The position numbers and the translations under genes are program-made. Positions 8,687 through 15,024 of a DNA stretch of 15,165 nt are shown one piece after another. The stretch lies in NCBI GenBank assembly GCA_964402115.1, contig CAYOBW010000171.1, positions 1-15,165 on the forward strand. Direction: 5' to 3'. Within the stretch, counting starts at the first letter, position 1, and every line of letters begins with the position of its first letter. The notes under the pieces are model-generated. The model worked only from the letters and a program-made list of their open reading frames with translations. It did no database searches and was not told where the DNA came from. The stretch comes from CAYOBW01 sp964402115 (GTDB lineage Bacteria; Verrucomicrobiota; Kiritimatiellia; UBA8416; CAYOBW01).

Positions 8687-8861
8687 AGTCGGGCGGGGCG
8701 ATCAACGGGCGGTGTGCTATCACGCGCTCAATCGCGGGGTCAACCGGCAGGCGGTTTTCGCTGACGAGGATGATCTGGGCTGCTTTGCGTCGAAGATGCC
8801 GTGGTGCGGGCGGTTGAGGGTGAACGGGCGATCGGCGTCCGTTCCGTTGACGCGAGCCTGA
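8679..8861 (+). pseudogene. Truncated REP-associated / IS200-like Y1 transposase remnant
   Basis: The first 38 codons read as the N-terminus of a Y1 (HUH) transposase of the REP-associated (RAYT) type. MPR opens the frame, followed by CYHALNRGVNRQAVFADEDD, which matches the family pattern of Y/H-H-x-x-N-R-G-x-N-R-x-x-x-F-x-D-x-D-D. After residue ~38 the similarity stops, and the remaining 22 codons look unrelated. The catalytic HUH motif (usually in SNHxHLL) and the catalytic Tyr further on are missing, and I do not find them in the following bases in any frame. An intact family member is about 200 or more residues, so this is a 3'-deleted relic that cannot transpose. AGGGG at 8668-8672 precedes ATG 8679, so the original translation signal survives. 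REP-associated transposases mobilise palindromic repeats, which fits the palindromes noted in this window. Confidence 0.7.
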
Positions 8862-9067
8862 AGATGGAACGTGGGCGCTATCGGGTCAAACGCGGCAGAG
8901 CTGTGCGAATTCTGAGGGTGGAACATAGTGGCTACGCTTGCGCTGCCGGTCGAATTCATCGGCGATCCACCTGAACTGAGTTCCGGCGACTTGCTCCTGC
9001 CGCCGGACTCGCTGGAGATCGGCGGTTACGTTCGGTTGGAACGTATTGCACGCGATCGCATTCAGGT

Positions 9068-9400
9068 TCATGTGTTCTTGGTTCTTTCCGCGATGTCGTC
9101 CGGAGTATCGTCGGCATCGGGAATCGTCTCGCCTGTGTCCGTGTAGTACCACTCCATTTCGTCTTCCAGGCCGTCAACTTGCGCTGCTTCGTTCACGCGC
9201 ATATCCACGAACTTCAGACGATCTTTTGGGATGCCGGCAGGTATAGGAGGTGCTCCCATGGCATGTACCCGATTGTTTTTGCACGCGATTACGATTTCTC
9301 CCGTCCGCAACACCGCCGGCAGGCGGCCGAGGGTCGCCCGGGCGGAGCGTGTCAGTTCCCGGCGTTCAAGCGCTTGGGCTGGTAGGTTGGCCTGGGTCAT
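9068..9400 (-). CDS. Hypothetical protein downstream of the R-M enzyme
   Basis: A frame of 110 residues from ATG 9400; a TTG at 9418 would add six residues, and neither has a clear Shine-Dalgarno. The protein starts with a probable helix pair (AQALERRELTRSARATLGRL). It continues with a beta segment (GEIVIACKNNRVHAMG), a Pro-rich turn, and an acidic C-terminal half (EDEMEWYYTDTGETIPDADD). No Cys-His zinc site, membrane segment or signal peptide is seen, so it is probably cytoplasmic. I do not recognise the family. It lies on the same strand as, and 70 bp downstream of, the MmeI-like gene, so co-transcription is likely. The short coupled reading frame at 9366-9473 overlaps its 5' end in another frame. 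This may be translational coupling, or it may mean the gene has been broken by a frameshift and originally began at 9473. Confidence 0.6.
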   Translation of the reverse strand: MTQANLPAQALERRELTRSARATLGRLPAVLRTGEIVIACKNNRVHAMGAPPIPAGIPKDRLKFVDMRVNEAAQVDGLEDEMEWYYTDTGETIPDADDTPDDIAERTKNT

Positions 9401-9473
9401 GGTATTGAATGCCGACAATCCAGGTATCGAGCCGCCCGAACAGGTGAAAGAGTTCGCGTTTCATGTCGATCAT
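9366..9473 (-). CDS. Short coupled ORF (35 aa), possible uORF or frameshifted N-terminus
   Basis: The ATG at 9473 overlaps the stop of the 998-aa gene (ATGA) and has a GGGGGG Shine-Dalgarno-like run 8 nt upstream, in the codons for Gly-Gly of the upstream protein. It reads MIDMKRELFHLFGRLDTWIV and then GIQYHD before a Pro/Ser-rich end and TGA at 9368-9366. The first ~26 residues look protein-like (amphipathic helix, then a strand) and the last nine do not. That is what a frameshift into the following 110-aa frame would produce. It could also be a genuine leader that couples translation to the downstream gene. Confidence 0.35.
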   Translation of the reverse strand: MIDMKRELFHLFGRLDTWIVGIQYHDPGQPTSPSA

Positions 9474-12466
9474 GGCTTGTTCCCCCCTTCACAAGTCTCG
9501 TTGCCCACCGCCGCGTGGTTCAGGGCCAGCAGCCGTTCGAGAATCTGCTCGTCGGTCAGGTCGACCGGCCAGCCGTAGGCGGCGGCGACGGCTTCGTCGA
9601 GGCGGCGGTGGGCGTCGGCGAGCCAGGTGGGGCGCTGGTTGTAAAGATTAGTCAGGGTGCGCTTGGCGAGTTTGGCGGCGCTGGCGGGGTCTCGCGGGAT
9701 GAGACGCGGGTAACGGACGAGGGCGGTGGAGAAAGGTTGAAGGTCGAGGGTGGAAGGTTGAGGGCGGATTGTCGCGGGGTCTATGTAGCGTGACCAGGGG
9801 CCGCCGACGGTGCCCGGAAACTCGAGGATCTCCTCGCGGGTCCACTCGGGCGGGTTCAGCCAGTTCTCGCGGAGGACGTTCAGGTCGCGCGCGGCGGCGG
9901 CGATGGCCGCGTGGGTAGCGGGACAGGTGTCGGGATTCGGGGTTGGGGATTCGGGGAAGGGGAAGGTTTCGAAGCAGGTGGTGGGGTTGTAGGTGACGTC
10001 ATTGCCGAGACCATGCCAACCGCACGTCGCGCGCGTCCAGATCTCGTGCGCATGAGACTGAAGCACGCCAAGACTGAAGTCGTCGCTGAGAGCGATGGCG
10101 AGCACCTTCGAGTCCGGCATTACCACGCTATCGAACCACACGAAGAGCCGGTGCTTCGCTACTCTCGGTGTCGCCAGATAGCGCGGACACAGTGCAGCGG
10201 CTGTGCGAAAGGCCGGCCGCGCCTCGCCGTGAATCCACCACCTTGCGCGATAGGACGCTCGCCCGTTTGTGAGCCGTTCATCCTTGACATGGTTGGTCAG
10301 GAGCTCAAACGGGCTCTCGTACAACGCTGCGTCCTTGGCAGGGGTCTCTGCGCCGAAATCGATCAACCAACGTCGAGAGTCAACGCGGACGATGTCGCTT
10401 CCGTTGCGAAACGGCCGAAGTACGTCACTATTTGGGCGTCCGTGAGGGTTTACCGAGGAGAGTAGTGTTAGCGCAACCGACTCCTCGATATCAAAGGCAC
10501 CCACCTTGGTGATGCCCATGAAGCACTTTCTCAGGTTCCCTGTCAATCGTTCAGCCGAAGTGAAGTCGAGGCCAGATGTAAGGGATGCATGTATGGTGTT
10601 AACTTGTCTGCCGTCAAGCGTCGCGGGGCCTTCCATGTTTCGGCCGCCGAATCCGACAATACTAATCCGGACTGACGCACCCTCCAGAATCCAGTCGCGG
10701 TCGGACACCGCGTAGAAGATGTGGCACGAGTCGTGTATGCGCTCCAGCACGCGGCGCGCACCGACCTGCCTGATCGCGGTCGTCGCCAGTAGGCCGGTCT
10801 GGCGACAGGATCCGGCTTCCACCATTGCCCTGGCTTTCTCGAACCAGTAGCAGCAGAGGTCAGACATGGCCGGGATGCGATTGCCGTAGAGCCGCCAGAG
10901 CGCGGTCGTGTAGGCCGCCCCGAGTTCCGACCGCATGCGCTTGTTACCGAGAAACGGCGGATTCCCGACGATGAAGTCTGCTTTCGGCCATTCCGGTTCC
11001 TTGGGATTGGCGGGGTCGGTCAGATCGAGAACGGCGTCCATGCAGCGGAAGTTGCCGGTCATGGCGCGCAGGATGGGTTCCTGGGGCTGGCCGAAGCCGT
11101 TGAAGCGAATCCACTGGAGCCAGCCGATCCAAACGGTCATCTGGGCGAGGTCGAAGGCGTAGGGGTTGATCTCGAGGCCGTGGAGCTGCCAAGGGCCAAC
11201 CAGGGGGAAGAAGCCGCCGAGGCCGCGGTCCATGGCGTAGAGGATCACTTCCTTTTCCAGGTCCTTGAGTTTAAGGAGGGCGACGTAGAGGAAGTTCCCG
11301 GAGCCGCAGGCGGGGTCGAGGATCTTCACCGACTGCAGGCGGACGAGGAACCGGTGCAGGATGGAAGCGGCTTCGTCGTGAGCTTTGCGGCGGCGGGCAT
11401 CGGGGAGCGGCTGCGGGGAATCGGGAGCCGGTGCTCCCGCCTTCTTCCCGGTTGTGAGCAGGTTCTCGATGGTTGCCCGTGCCTCGGCCCACTCGCTGCG
11501 CAGGAGGCGCATGATGACGTTCTCGACGACCTCCTCAATGTCGGGGCGGCCGGTGAAGTGGGCGCCGAGCTGGGCGCGCATGGCGGGATCGAGGCCGCGC
11601 TGGAAGAGGGTACCGAAGATGGTGGGGTCCACGGCGCTCCAGTCGAGGCGCGTGGCCTGGGCGATGCGGGCGACTTCGTCCGGGCTCAGGTCGAGCGCGG
11701 CGCAGTCATCGAAGAGGTTGCCGTTGAAGTGGCGGATGGTCTCCATGCCGAAGTCGCCGCCCCGGGCCATGGCGCCGAACAACTGGCCGAGCAGTTTCGT
11801 GAAGCGGGCGGGGTCGCCGGCGGACTTTTCCGCGATGCGGGAGAAGATCATGTCGGGCAGCAGGCCAATGTCCTCGGCGAAGAGACAGAAGACCACGCGG
11901 TCGAGGAAGTGGGCGACCAGGGCGGCGTCGAGGCTGCGGGCGCGCATGGAATCGGCGATGCCGGCGAAATGGTCCGCGGCATCCTGGGTGACGGCTTCGC
12001 TGGTCTTGCCGGGCTTCAGCTTCTCGGGATCGAAGAAGACATGGTGGAGGATTTCCAGGTTGCGGGGCTCGCCGAGTTTCTCCAGGGCGAGTTCGTGGAC
12101 AGCGGGGACGGTGCCGGTGAAGTTGGTGCGAACGACCAGGCGGTCCATGTCGCAGACGACAAGCAGCGGGGGATTGGCGAGATCGTCCTTGTAGAGCAGG
12201 AGTTGGTCGAAGGCGGCTTCCAGATCTTTGTGACGGCCCTTGTTCTCCCACCCGAAGGAGCCACGTTTCCAGACATCGGCGAAGCCATCGCCGCCGCCGT
12301 GCTTGGCGGCGCCCTTCTCGAAGCAGAAGTCCGCGCCGGTGGGATCGGCCTCGGCAGGCGTGGGGTGGCCGACGAGGCGGCAGAGGTCGATAAAGAATTC
12401 CTGGGCGGCAGAGCGTTCCTTGAGTTCCACCTTGCGCCACTTGGCGATGAACTGGGACACATTCAT
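9470..12466 (-). CDS. MmeI-like single-chain restriction-modification enzyme (type IIL/IIG, N6-adenine methyltransferase)
   Basis: 998 residues from ATG 12466, the only start after an in-frame stop at 12499; its Shine-Dalgarno is weak. Enzymes of this family bind a short asymmetric DNA site, methylate one adenine and cut about two turns away, all in one polypeptide. The N-terminus has a PD-(D/E)xK-type nuclease: GFADVW with Asp64, then nine residues, then WENKG with Glu74 and Lys76. This D-X9-E-x-K spacing is the arrangement known for MmeI. A helical spacer covers ~155-345 (FAEDIGLLP near 196). The methyltransferase is ~345-620: SAM motif DPACGSGNF at 384-392, LEINPYA at 431, catalytic NPPF at 502-505. 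The target-recognition region is ~620-830 (CFMGITKVGAF and YNPTTCFETFPFP near its borders), followed by a C-terminal helical domain ~855-990. Length and order are normal for the family. Low-complexity linkers at ~340-360, 838-852 and 898-913 are odd. Specificity cannot be read from sequence alone. Confidence 0.9.
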   Translation of the reverse strand: MNVSQFIAKWRKVELKERSAAQEFFIDLCRLVGHPTPAEADPTGADFCFEKGAAKHGGGDGFADVWKRGSFGWENKGRHKDLEAAFDQLLLYKDDLANPPLLVVCDMDRLVVRTNFTGTVPAVHELALEKLGEPRNLEILHHVFFDPEKLKPGKTSEAVTQDAADHFAGIADSMRARSLDAALVAHFLDRVVFCLFAEDIGLLPDMIFSRIAEKSAGDPARFTKLLGQLFGAMARGGDFGMETIRHFNGNLFDDCAALDLSPDEVARIAQATRLDWSAVDPTIFGTLFQRGLDPAMRAQLGAHFTGRPDIEEVVENVIMRLLRSEWAEARATIENLLTTGKKAGAPAPDSPQPLPDARRRKAHDEAASILHRFLVRLQSVKILDPACGSGNFLYVALLKLKDLEKEVILYAMDRGLGGFFPLVGPWQLHGLEINPYAFDLAQMTVWIGWLQWIRFNGFGQPQEPILRAMTGNFRCMDAVLDLTDPANPKEPEWPKADFIVGNPPFLGNKRMRSELGAAYTTALWRLYGNRIPAMSDLCCYWFEKARAMVEAGSCRQTGLLATTAIRQVGARRVLERIHDSCHIFYAVSDRDWILEGASVRISIVGFGGRNMEGPATLDGRQVNTIHASLTSGLDFTSAERLTGNLRKCFMGITKVGAFDIEESVALTLLSSVNPHGRPNSDVLRPFRNGSDIVRVDSRRWLIDFGAETPAKDAALYESPFELLTNHVKDERLTNGRASYRARWWIHGEARPAFRTAAALCPRYLATPRVAKHRLFVWFDSVVMPDSKVLAIALSDDFSLGVLQSHAHEIWTRATCGWHGLGNDVTYNPTTCFETFPFPESPTPNPDTCPATHAAIAAAARDLNVLRENWLNPPEWTREEILEFPGTVGGPWSRYIDPATIRPQPSTLDLQPFSTALVRYPRLIPRDPASAAKLAKRTLTNLYNQRPTWLADAHRRLDEAVAAAYGWPVDLTDEQILERLLALNHAAVGNETCEGGNKP
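9728..9775. repeat. In-frame GA/CT-rich repeat inside the R-M gene C-terminal domain
   Basis: On the minus strand this is a quasi-repeat of AACCTTC/TCGACCTTCAACC units, encoding residues ~898-913 (TIRPQPSTLDLQPFS). The composition is unlike the flanking coding sequence and looks like an intergenic simple repeat that has been carried into the frame. Confidence 0.45.
9911..9955. repeat. In-frame GATTCGGGG simple repeat inside the R-M gene
   Basis: GGGATTCGGGG occurs twice, separated by a few bases, and encodes the Pro-rich linker PESPTPNPDTCPAT at residues ~838-851, between the recognition region and the C-terminal domain. It appears to be a simple repeat expanded in frame. Confidence 0.45.
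11422..11439. repeat. REP-like hairpin within the R-M gene linker
   Basis: CGGGAGC - CGGT - GCTCCCG is a perfect 7-bp stem with a 4-nt loop. It encodes part of the Ala/Pro-rich linker (AGAPAPDSP, residues ~343-351) between the helical spacer and the methyltransferase. Short GC-rich hairpins of this shape are typical of intergenic REP elements. Confidence 0.4.
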
Positions 12467-12725
12467 ATTCAGAGGGCCGGGAACGACCGCTTTGTGTCAC
12501 GGCCGCGCGCGGCAGGGCTCCTTCGCACGGAAAACGCGCGCCGGCAGCACCGGGTCGCGAACCCACGGCTGCCGCAAGCACGTGTGACTGGAAACGTACA
12601 CGCTGGGGAAAGCTGGTGCAATGGCTTTCTGGATGCGGTGGGAGGTATGAGGGCGGGAGGCAAGAGACAGGAGGCCTCCGCCGCCTGACGACGGATGGCG
12701 CGGGGATAGGCGCTTTGGGCTTCTT

Positions 12726-12758
12726 TTGACTTGAGGTTGACTCGCGGCCGGGCATGAT
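12726..12758 (+). promoter_or_regulatory. Weak sigma-70-type promoter candidate for the Nudix/wHTH gene
   Basis: TTGACT occurs twice (12726-12731 and 12737-12742), flanking TTGAGG (12731-12736). TTGAGG is 16 nt before CATGAT (12753-12758), which matches four of six bases of each consensus hexamer. This would give a 5' leader of about 85 nt before ATG 12851. The doubled TTGACT could also be a repressor or activator half-site. The assignment is tentative. Confidence 0.3.
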
Positions 12759-12837
12759 ACCGCACTGACCGTGGATCACGTGCTGTCCCTCTCCTGAGCG
12801 CCGCGCGGCTTCAGCAGGGGACGCAAGGGTAAGCAGT

Positions 12838-12843
12838 GGGGGG
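12838..12843 (+). promoter_or_regulatory. Ribosome binding site deciding the start at 12851
   Basis: A run of six G is followed by ACGGAAC and ATG 12851. The alternative GTG at 12836 overlaps this run and has no site of its own, so ATG 12851 is the preferred start. Confidence 0.5.
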
Positions 12844-12850
12844 ACGGAAC

Positions 12851-14560
12851 ATGACACGACCAGCGAAGGGCCGCAAATGCCTGAATCGAGGGCGGGGAAA
12901 CGGTGCCGGGATGGGGGGCGGCGCACCCCGTAAACGGAAACCGAATAGCAAGTTGAGGCTGTCGCCGGACTTCGCGCGCCAACTGCATCTCACCGAGGAG
13001 CGGTTTCTCGAGATCCTGCTGTCTCAATTCTCGGTGCTGCGGAGGTTGCCGCCGGCCGCTGCCGGGTTCGAATTGCGCGTGCGTTTCGACGAGCATACGC
13101 CGGCGATCTGGAATCACCAGGGCCGGCGGCGGCTGCGCGAACTGCAGTCCGCAGCCCTGCGCGCAACGTACCAGCGCGAATTGGACGCGTTCCTGCTGGG
13201 CGATGGCAACGGCGGGGGCGCCAGCAAGACGTACGAATTCAACGACCCGGGGTTCCTGTTTCGCTATGCCAGCGGGGGGACGTTGCCGATCATGCGCTTC
13301 ACGGAGGGCGCGGACCGCAGCGAGTACTACTGCCTGTTCTACCGGGAGGTGGCGCCAATCGGCTGGAACCTGGCCAACGGCGGCACCGACAATCGGGCGG
13401 AGTTGCTCAATCCGCAGGTGACGATCGAGCGCGAGTTGCGCGAAGAGCTGATCATTGCCGACGTGACCCGCGACCGCCGATACATCTTCCCGTCGGACAT
13501 CGGGAAGCAGATCGATCATCCGGCGCACGCCATCGCGCGCAGGCTGTGGAACCAGCAGGTCCCGCACAAGAACCTGGCGCACTTGCGCGGCGTGCCTGTT
13601 GCCTTGAGCTGGGTGACCGGGCCGGATTCGCTGCGCGTACAGATGGGCGACGAGACACCGATCACGCGGCGCGGTTTCTTCCTGAACATCAACGGGGATG
13701 ACTTCGGGATCGAACTGGACCGGATTGCGCGGCTTGCGGTGCCGGAAGACGTCGTCCTGTTCGACGGGGAGATTGACGGCGGGCGGCTGATGAACTGTCC
13801 GGTCGGCCTGTTCAACGTGAACCGCTTCGCGGCGAACAGCGCTCCGGAGACGCTGCAACGGAAGGCGTTCATCCCGGACTTCTTCTTTTTCAACGGGGTG
13901 CGGTACGAGGGCGACCAGATTCGCCGCATCCTGAAGCATGAGTTCCTCGGCCTGTTACATGAGCATCTCCGGCCTGCCGACATGCGGGACTTCAAGGCTT
14001 GCCTGGCCCACGGGAAACCGTTCGCGCTCTGTCCTGTGACCGCGCGGATCATCCTGCGCTACAGCCGGTGGGTGGAGGCGAAGAGGGTCCAGGGACAAGA
14101 GTCGGGGGAGCCGGAGGTGGCGAGCAGCAACCCTCGTGGTCCGAGAGCGGCCAGGGGGCAAGGCGAGACGCTGGCGCATGCGGCTCCTGGCACGTCGTCG
14201 TCGACAAAGGACGATGCTGTTGCGCAGGTGGAAGCGGCGAAGGATGGTGTCGCCAAGATCATCGGCGGTGGCAAGGTGATTCGCCTGGCGAACGGACGGG
14301 AAATCGACCTTTCGAAACGCCACAAAGCGCGGTCCGTGTTGCTGTTCATCCACGATCAAGTGGAGAAGAGCAAGTCGCCGGACTTCTACTTCGAGGAAAT
14401 GCAAGATTTGTACAACAAGCCGTTCCCGAAGGTGACTGATCGTCGGCGGTGGAAGTCGTCCCGTTTCCGCGAGGATCTATTCAACGAGCATGAAGCTGAG
14501 TTTGATGCCTTGGTCCAGACCTTGGACAAGAGCAGAGGGCTGTACCGCTTGAACTTCTAA
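12851..14560 (+). CDS. Nudix-domain protein with C-terminal winged-helix-like domain
   Basis: 569 residues. Residues 1-35 are basic and Gly-rich (GAPRKRKPNSK), probably disordered or DNA-contacting. Residues ~35-110 are helical. Residues ~140-230 look like a Nudix fold: strands MRF and YYCLFYREVAPIGWN, then GG, then G178-x5-E184, nine residues, R194-E-L-R-E-E199 followed by LII. The canonical box is GX5EX7REUXEEXGU, so there is a two-residue insertion and Gly is replaced by Ile. The metal-binding RELREE core is intact. Residues 230-410 are a further alpha/beta region of unknown type (RKAFIPDFFFFNG at 338). A Gly/Ser/Ala-rich linker (~411-460) leads to ~475-569, with the helix-helix-wing pattern KARSVLLFIHDQ, FYFEEMQDLYNKPF, WKSSRFREDLF and GLYRLNF. 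Nudix plus winged helix is the architecture of NrtR regulators, which sense ADP-ribose, but this protein is much larger. It is divergent from the R-M gene, so it may regulate it or act with it; this is inference. Confidence 0.8.
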   Translation: MTRPAKGRKCLNRGRGNGAGMGGGAPRKRKPNSKLRLSPDFARQLHLTEERFLEILLSQFSVLRRLPPAAAGFELRVRFDEHTPAIWNHQGRRRLRELQSAALRATYQRELDAFLLGDGNGGGASKTYEFNDPGFLFRYASGGTLPIMRFTEGADRSEYYCLFYREVAPIGWNLANGGTDNRAELLNPQVTIERELREELIIADVTRDRRYIFPSDIGKQIDHPAHAIARRLWNQQVPHKNLAHLRGVPVALSWVTGPDSLRVQMGDETPITRRGFFLNINGDDFGIELDRIARLAVPEDVVLFDGEIDGGRLMNCPVGLFNVNRFAANSAPETLQRKAFIPDFFFFNGVRYEGDQIRRILKHEFLGLLHEHLRPADMRDFKACLAHGKPFALCPVTARIILRYSRWVEAKRVQGQESGEPEVASSNPRGPRAARGQGETLAHAAPGTSSSTKDDAVAQVEAAKDGVAKIIGGGKVIRLANGREIDLSKRHKARSVLLFIHDQVEKSKSPDFYFEEMQDLYNKPFPKVTDRRRWKSSRFREDLFNEHEAEFDALVQTLDKSRGLYRLNF

Positions 14561-14598
14561 GCCGACGATTCGACTTCCGCGGCAGCGCAATGTGATGG

Positions 14599-14639
14599 GG
14601 GCCGTGAGGCGTAATGCTTCACGGCCCTTCTTCGTTTTT
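14599..14639 (+). terminator. Rho-independent terminator of the Nudix/wHTH gene
   Basis: A 12-bp stem, GGGCCGTGAGGC paired with GCTTCACGGCCC (14599-14610 and 14616-14627), has one G-U pair and the loop GTAAT. It is followed by TTCTTCGTTTTT. It lies 38 nt after the stop codon at 14560. The stem is strong and only the T-tract is interrupted. Confidence 0.85.
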
Positions 14640-14658
14640 CGACCGGCACGGCGCGTTC

Positions 14659-14722
14659 TCCACGCGAATCCACGCGAATCCACGACTTTCCACGCCCGGC
14701 TCCACGACTTTCCACGCCCGGC
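14659..14722. repeat. Phased TCCACG repeats with a 22-bp exact tandem duplication
   Basis: TCCACG occurs at 14659, 14669, 14679, 14689, 14701 and 14711, which is a spacing of 10, 10, 10, 12 and 10 bp. The first two units are identical 10-mers (TCCACGCGAA). Positions 14679-14700 and 14701-14722 are exact copies of a 22-bp unit. The array lies between the terminator and the next operon. Helical phasing on one DNA face would suit a binding-site array, but slippage of a simple repeat is equally possible. Confidence 0.7.
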
Positions 14723-14800
14723 GCCGCGACGGGCGCTTCGCTTTGCGGGAGACTGGTGGCGTGTTGAGGGACGTAGGCGAGCGGGGCTGAGCGCCAAGGA

Positions 14801-14806
14801 AAGGAG
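14801..14806 (+). promoter_or_regulatory. Ribosome binding site of the 69-aa gene
   Basis: AAGGAG lies 8 nt before GTG 14815 and supports that start over the in-frame ATG at 14836, which has no site. Confidence 0.6.
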
Positions 14807-14814
14807 TCAGCACG

Positions 14815-15024
14815 GTGAGCACGATAAACGGAGACATGTACGGCGACCGCGACTTTGACCCCGTTCCGGATGGCAAGTACCGCGGGTTGCCATGGTCAGC
14901 AGTGCCAGCGGAAACACTGCGCATGGTCATCAGATCCTTGGACACCGGGCTGTTCAAGTTGGATCCACGGCGAGTCGAGGCGATTCGCCGGGGGCTGCGT
15001 GAAAAGGAGGTGAGTGATGAATGA
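14815..15024 (+). CDS. Small protein with GKYRG-type motif (DUF3820-like)
   Basis: 69 residues from GTG 14815, with a good Shine-Dalgarno. The core DGKYRGLPWSAVPAETLRMV resembles the G-K-Y-x-G-x-P-x-x-x-x-P-x-x-Y/T-L pattern of the short DUF3820 family, small cytoplasmic proteins often found in phage and mobile-element gene sets. The C-terminal half (DPRRVEAIRRGLREKE) is a charged helix. There is no signal peptide, membrane segment or metal site. The gene ends 8 nt inside the next one, so the two form an operon. The TCCACG repeats and a terminator lie just upstream, so this is a new transcription unit. The family match is from motif memory only and is moderate. Function is unknown; DNA metabolism is a guess from family context. 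Confidence 0.6.
   Translation: MSTINGDMYGDRDFDPVPDGKYRGLPWSAVPAETLRMVIRSLDTGLFKLDPRRVEAIRRGLREKEVSDE
15005..15010 (+). promoter_or_regulatory. Ribosome binding site of the right-edge gene
   Basis: AGGAGG lies 6 nt before ATG 15017. The ATG four bases further on (15021) runs into a stop after two codons, so 15017 is the start. Confidence 0.65.

Larger units (their letters stand above)
8559..9067. other. Intergenic stretch between secreted operon and R-M gene cluster
   Basis: About 510 bp without an intact gene. It holds the transposase remnant and the 14-bp palindrome listed separately. I see no tRNA and no convincing terminator stem after 8558. Downstream of the remnant (8862-9067) the sequence has three scattered TGGAAC elements (near 8872, 8921 and 9039) but no gene I can support. 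It may be the eroded rest of a mobile element. Confidence 0.5.
12467..12850. other. Divergent intergenic region between the R-M gene and the Nudix/wHTH gene
   Basis: 384 bp with no gene I can support. Both flanking genes are read outward from it, so it must carry both promoters. On the left I see no Shine-Dalgarno for the R-M gene. In the middle (12640-12690) there is a purine-rich tract ending in an imperfect hairpin, CAGGAGGC-CTCC-GCCGCCTG (12668-12687). On the right there is a weak promoter candidate (12726-12758) and a strong Shine-Dalgarno for the 569-aa gene. Confidence 0.5.

Noticed and set aside
8862..9067. TGGAAC elements resembling IS21-type multiple terminal repeats
   Set aside because: Only three short, irregular copies are present and there is no istA or istB sequence, so this could be chance.
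12668..12687. Hairpin CAGGAGGC-CTCC-GCCGCCTG as a terminator
   Set aside because: It has one mismatch and no T-tract in either direction, and it lies upstream of both genes, so it is not a terminator.
11180..12688. Long open frame (502 codons) on the + strand across the R-M gene
   Set aside because: It is antisense to the clearly recognisable MmeI-like gene. Its protein is a Glu/Gly/Val-rich sequence without motifs, as expected for a GC-rich shadow frame.
11706..12926. 406-codon frame on the - strand overlapping the R-M start and the Nudix gene start
   Set aside because: It is frame-shifted relative to the R-M gene, extremely Arg/Pro-rich, and runs across the divergent promoter region.
12776..13939. 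387-codon frame on the - strand under the Nudix/wHTH gene
   Set aside because: It is antisense to a gene with a Nudix box and a strong Shine-Dalgarno, and it shows no domain of its own.
14599..14722. CRISPR array
   Set aside because: The repeats are only 10 or 22 bp and directly abut each other with no unique spacers.
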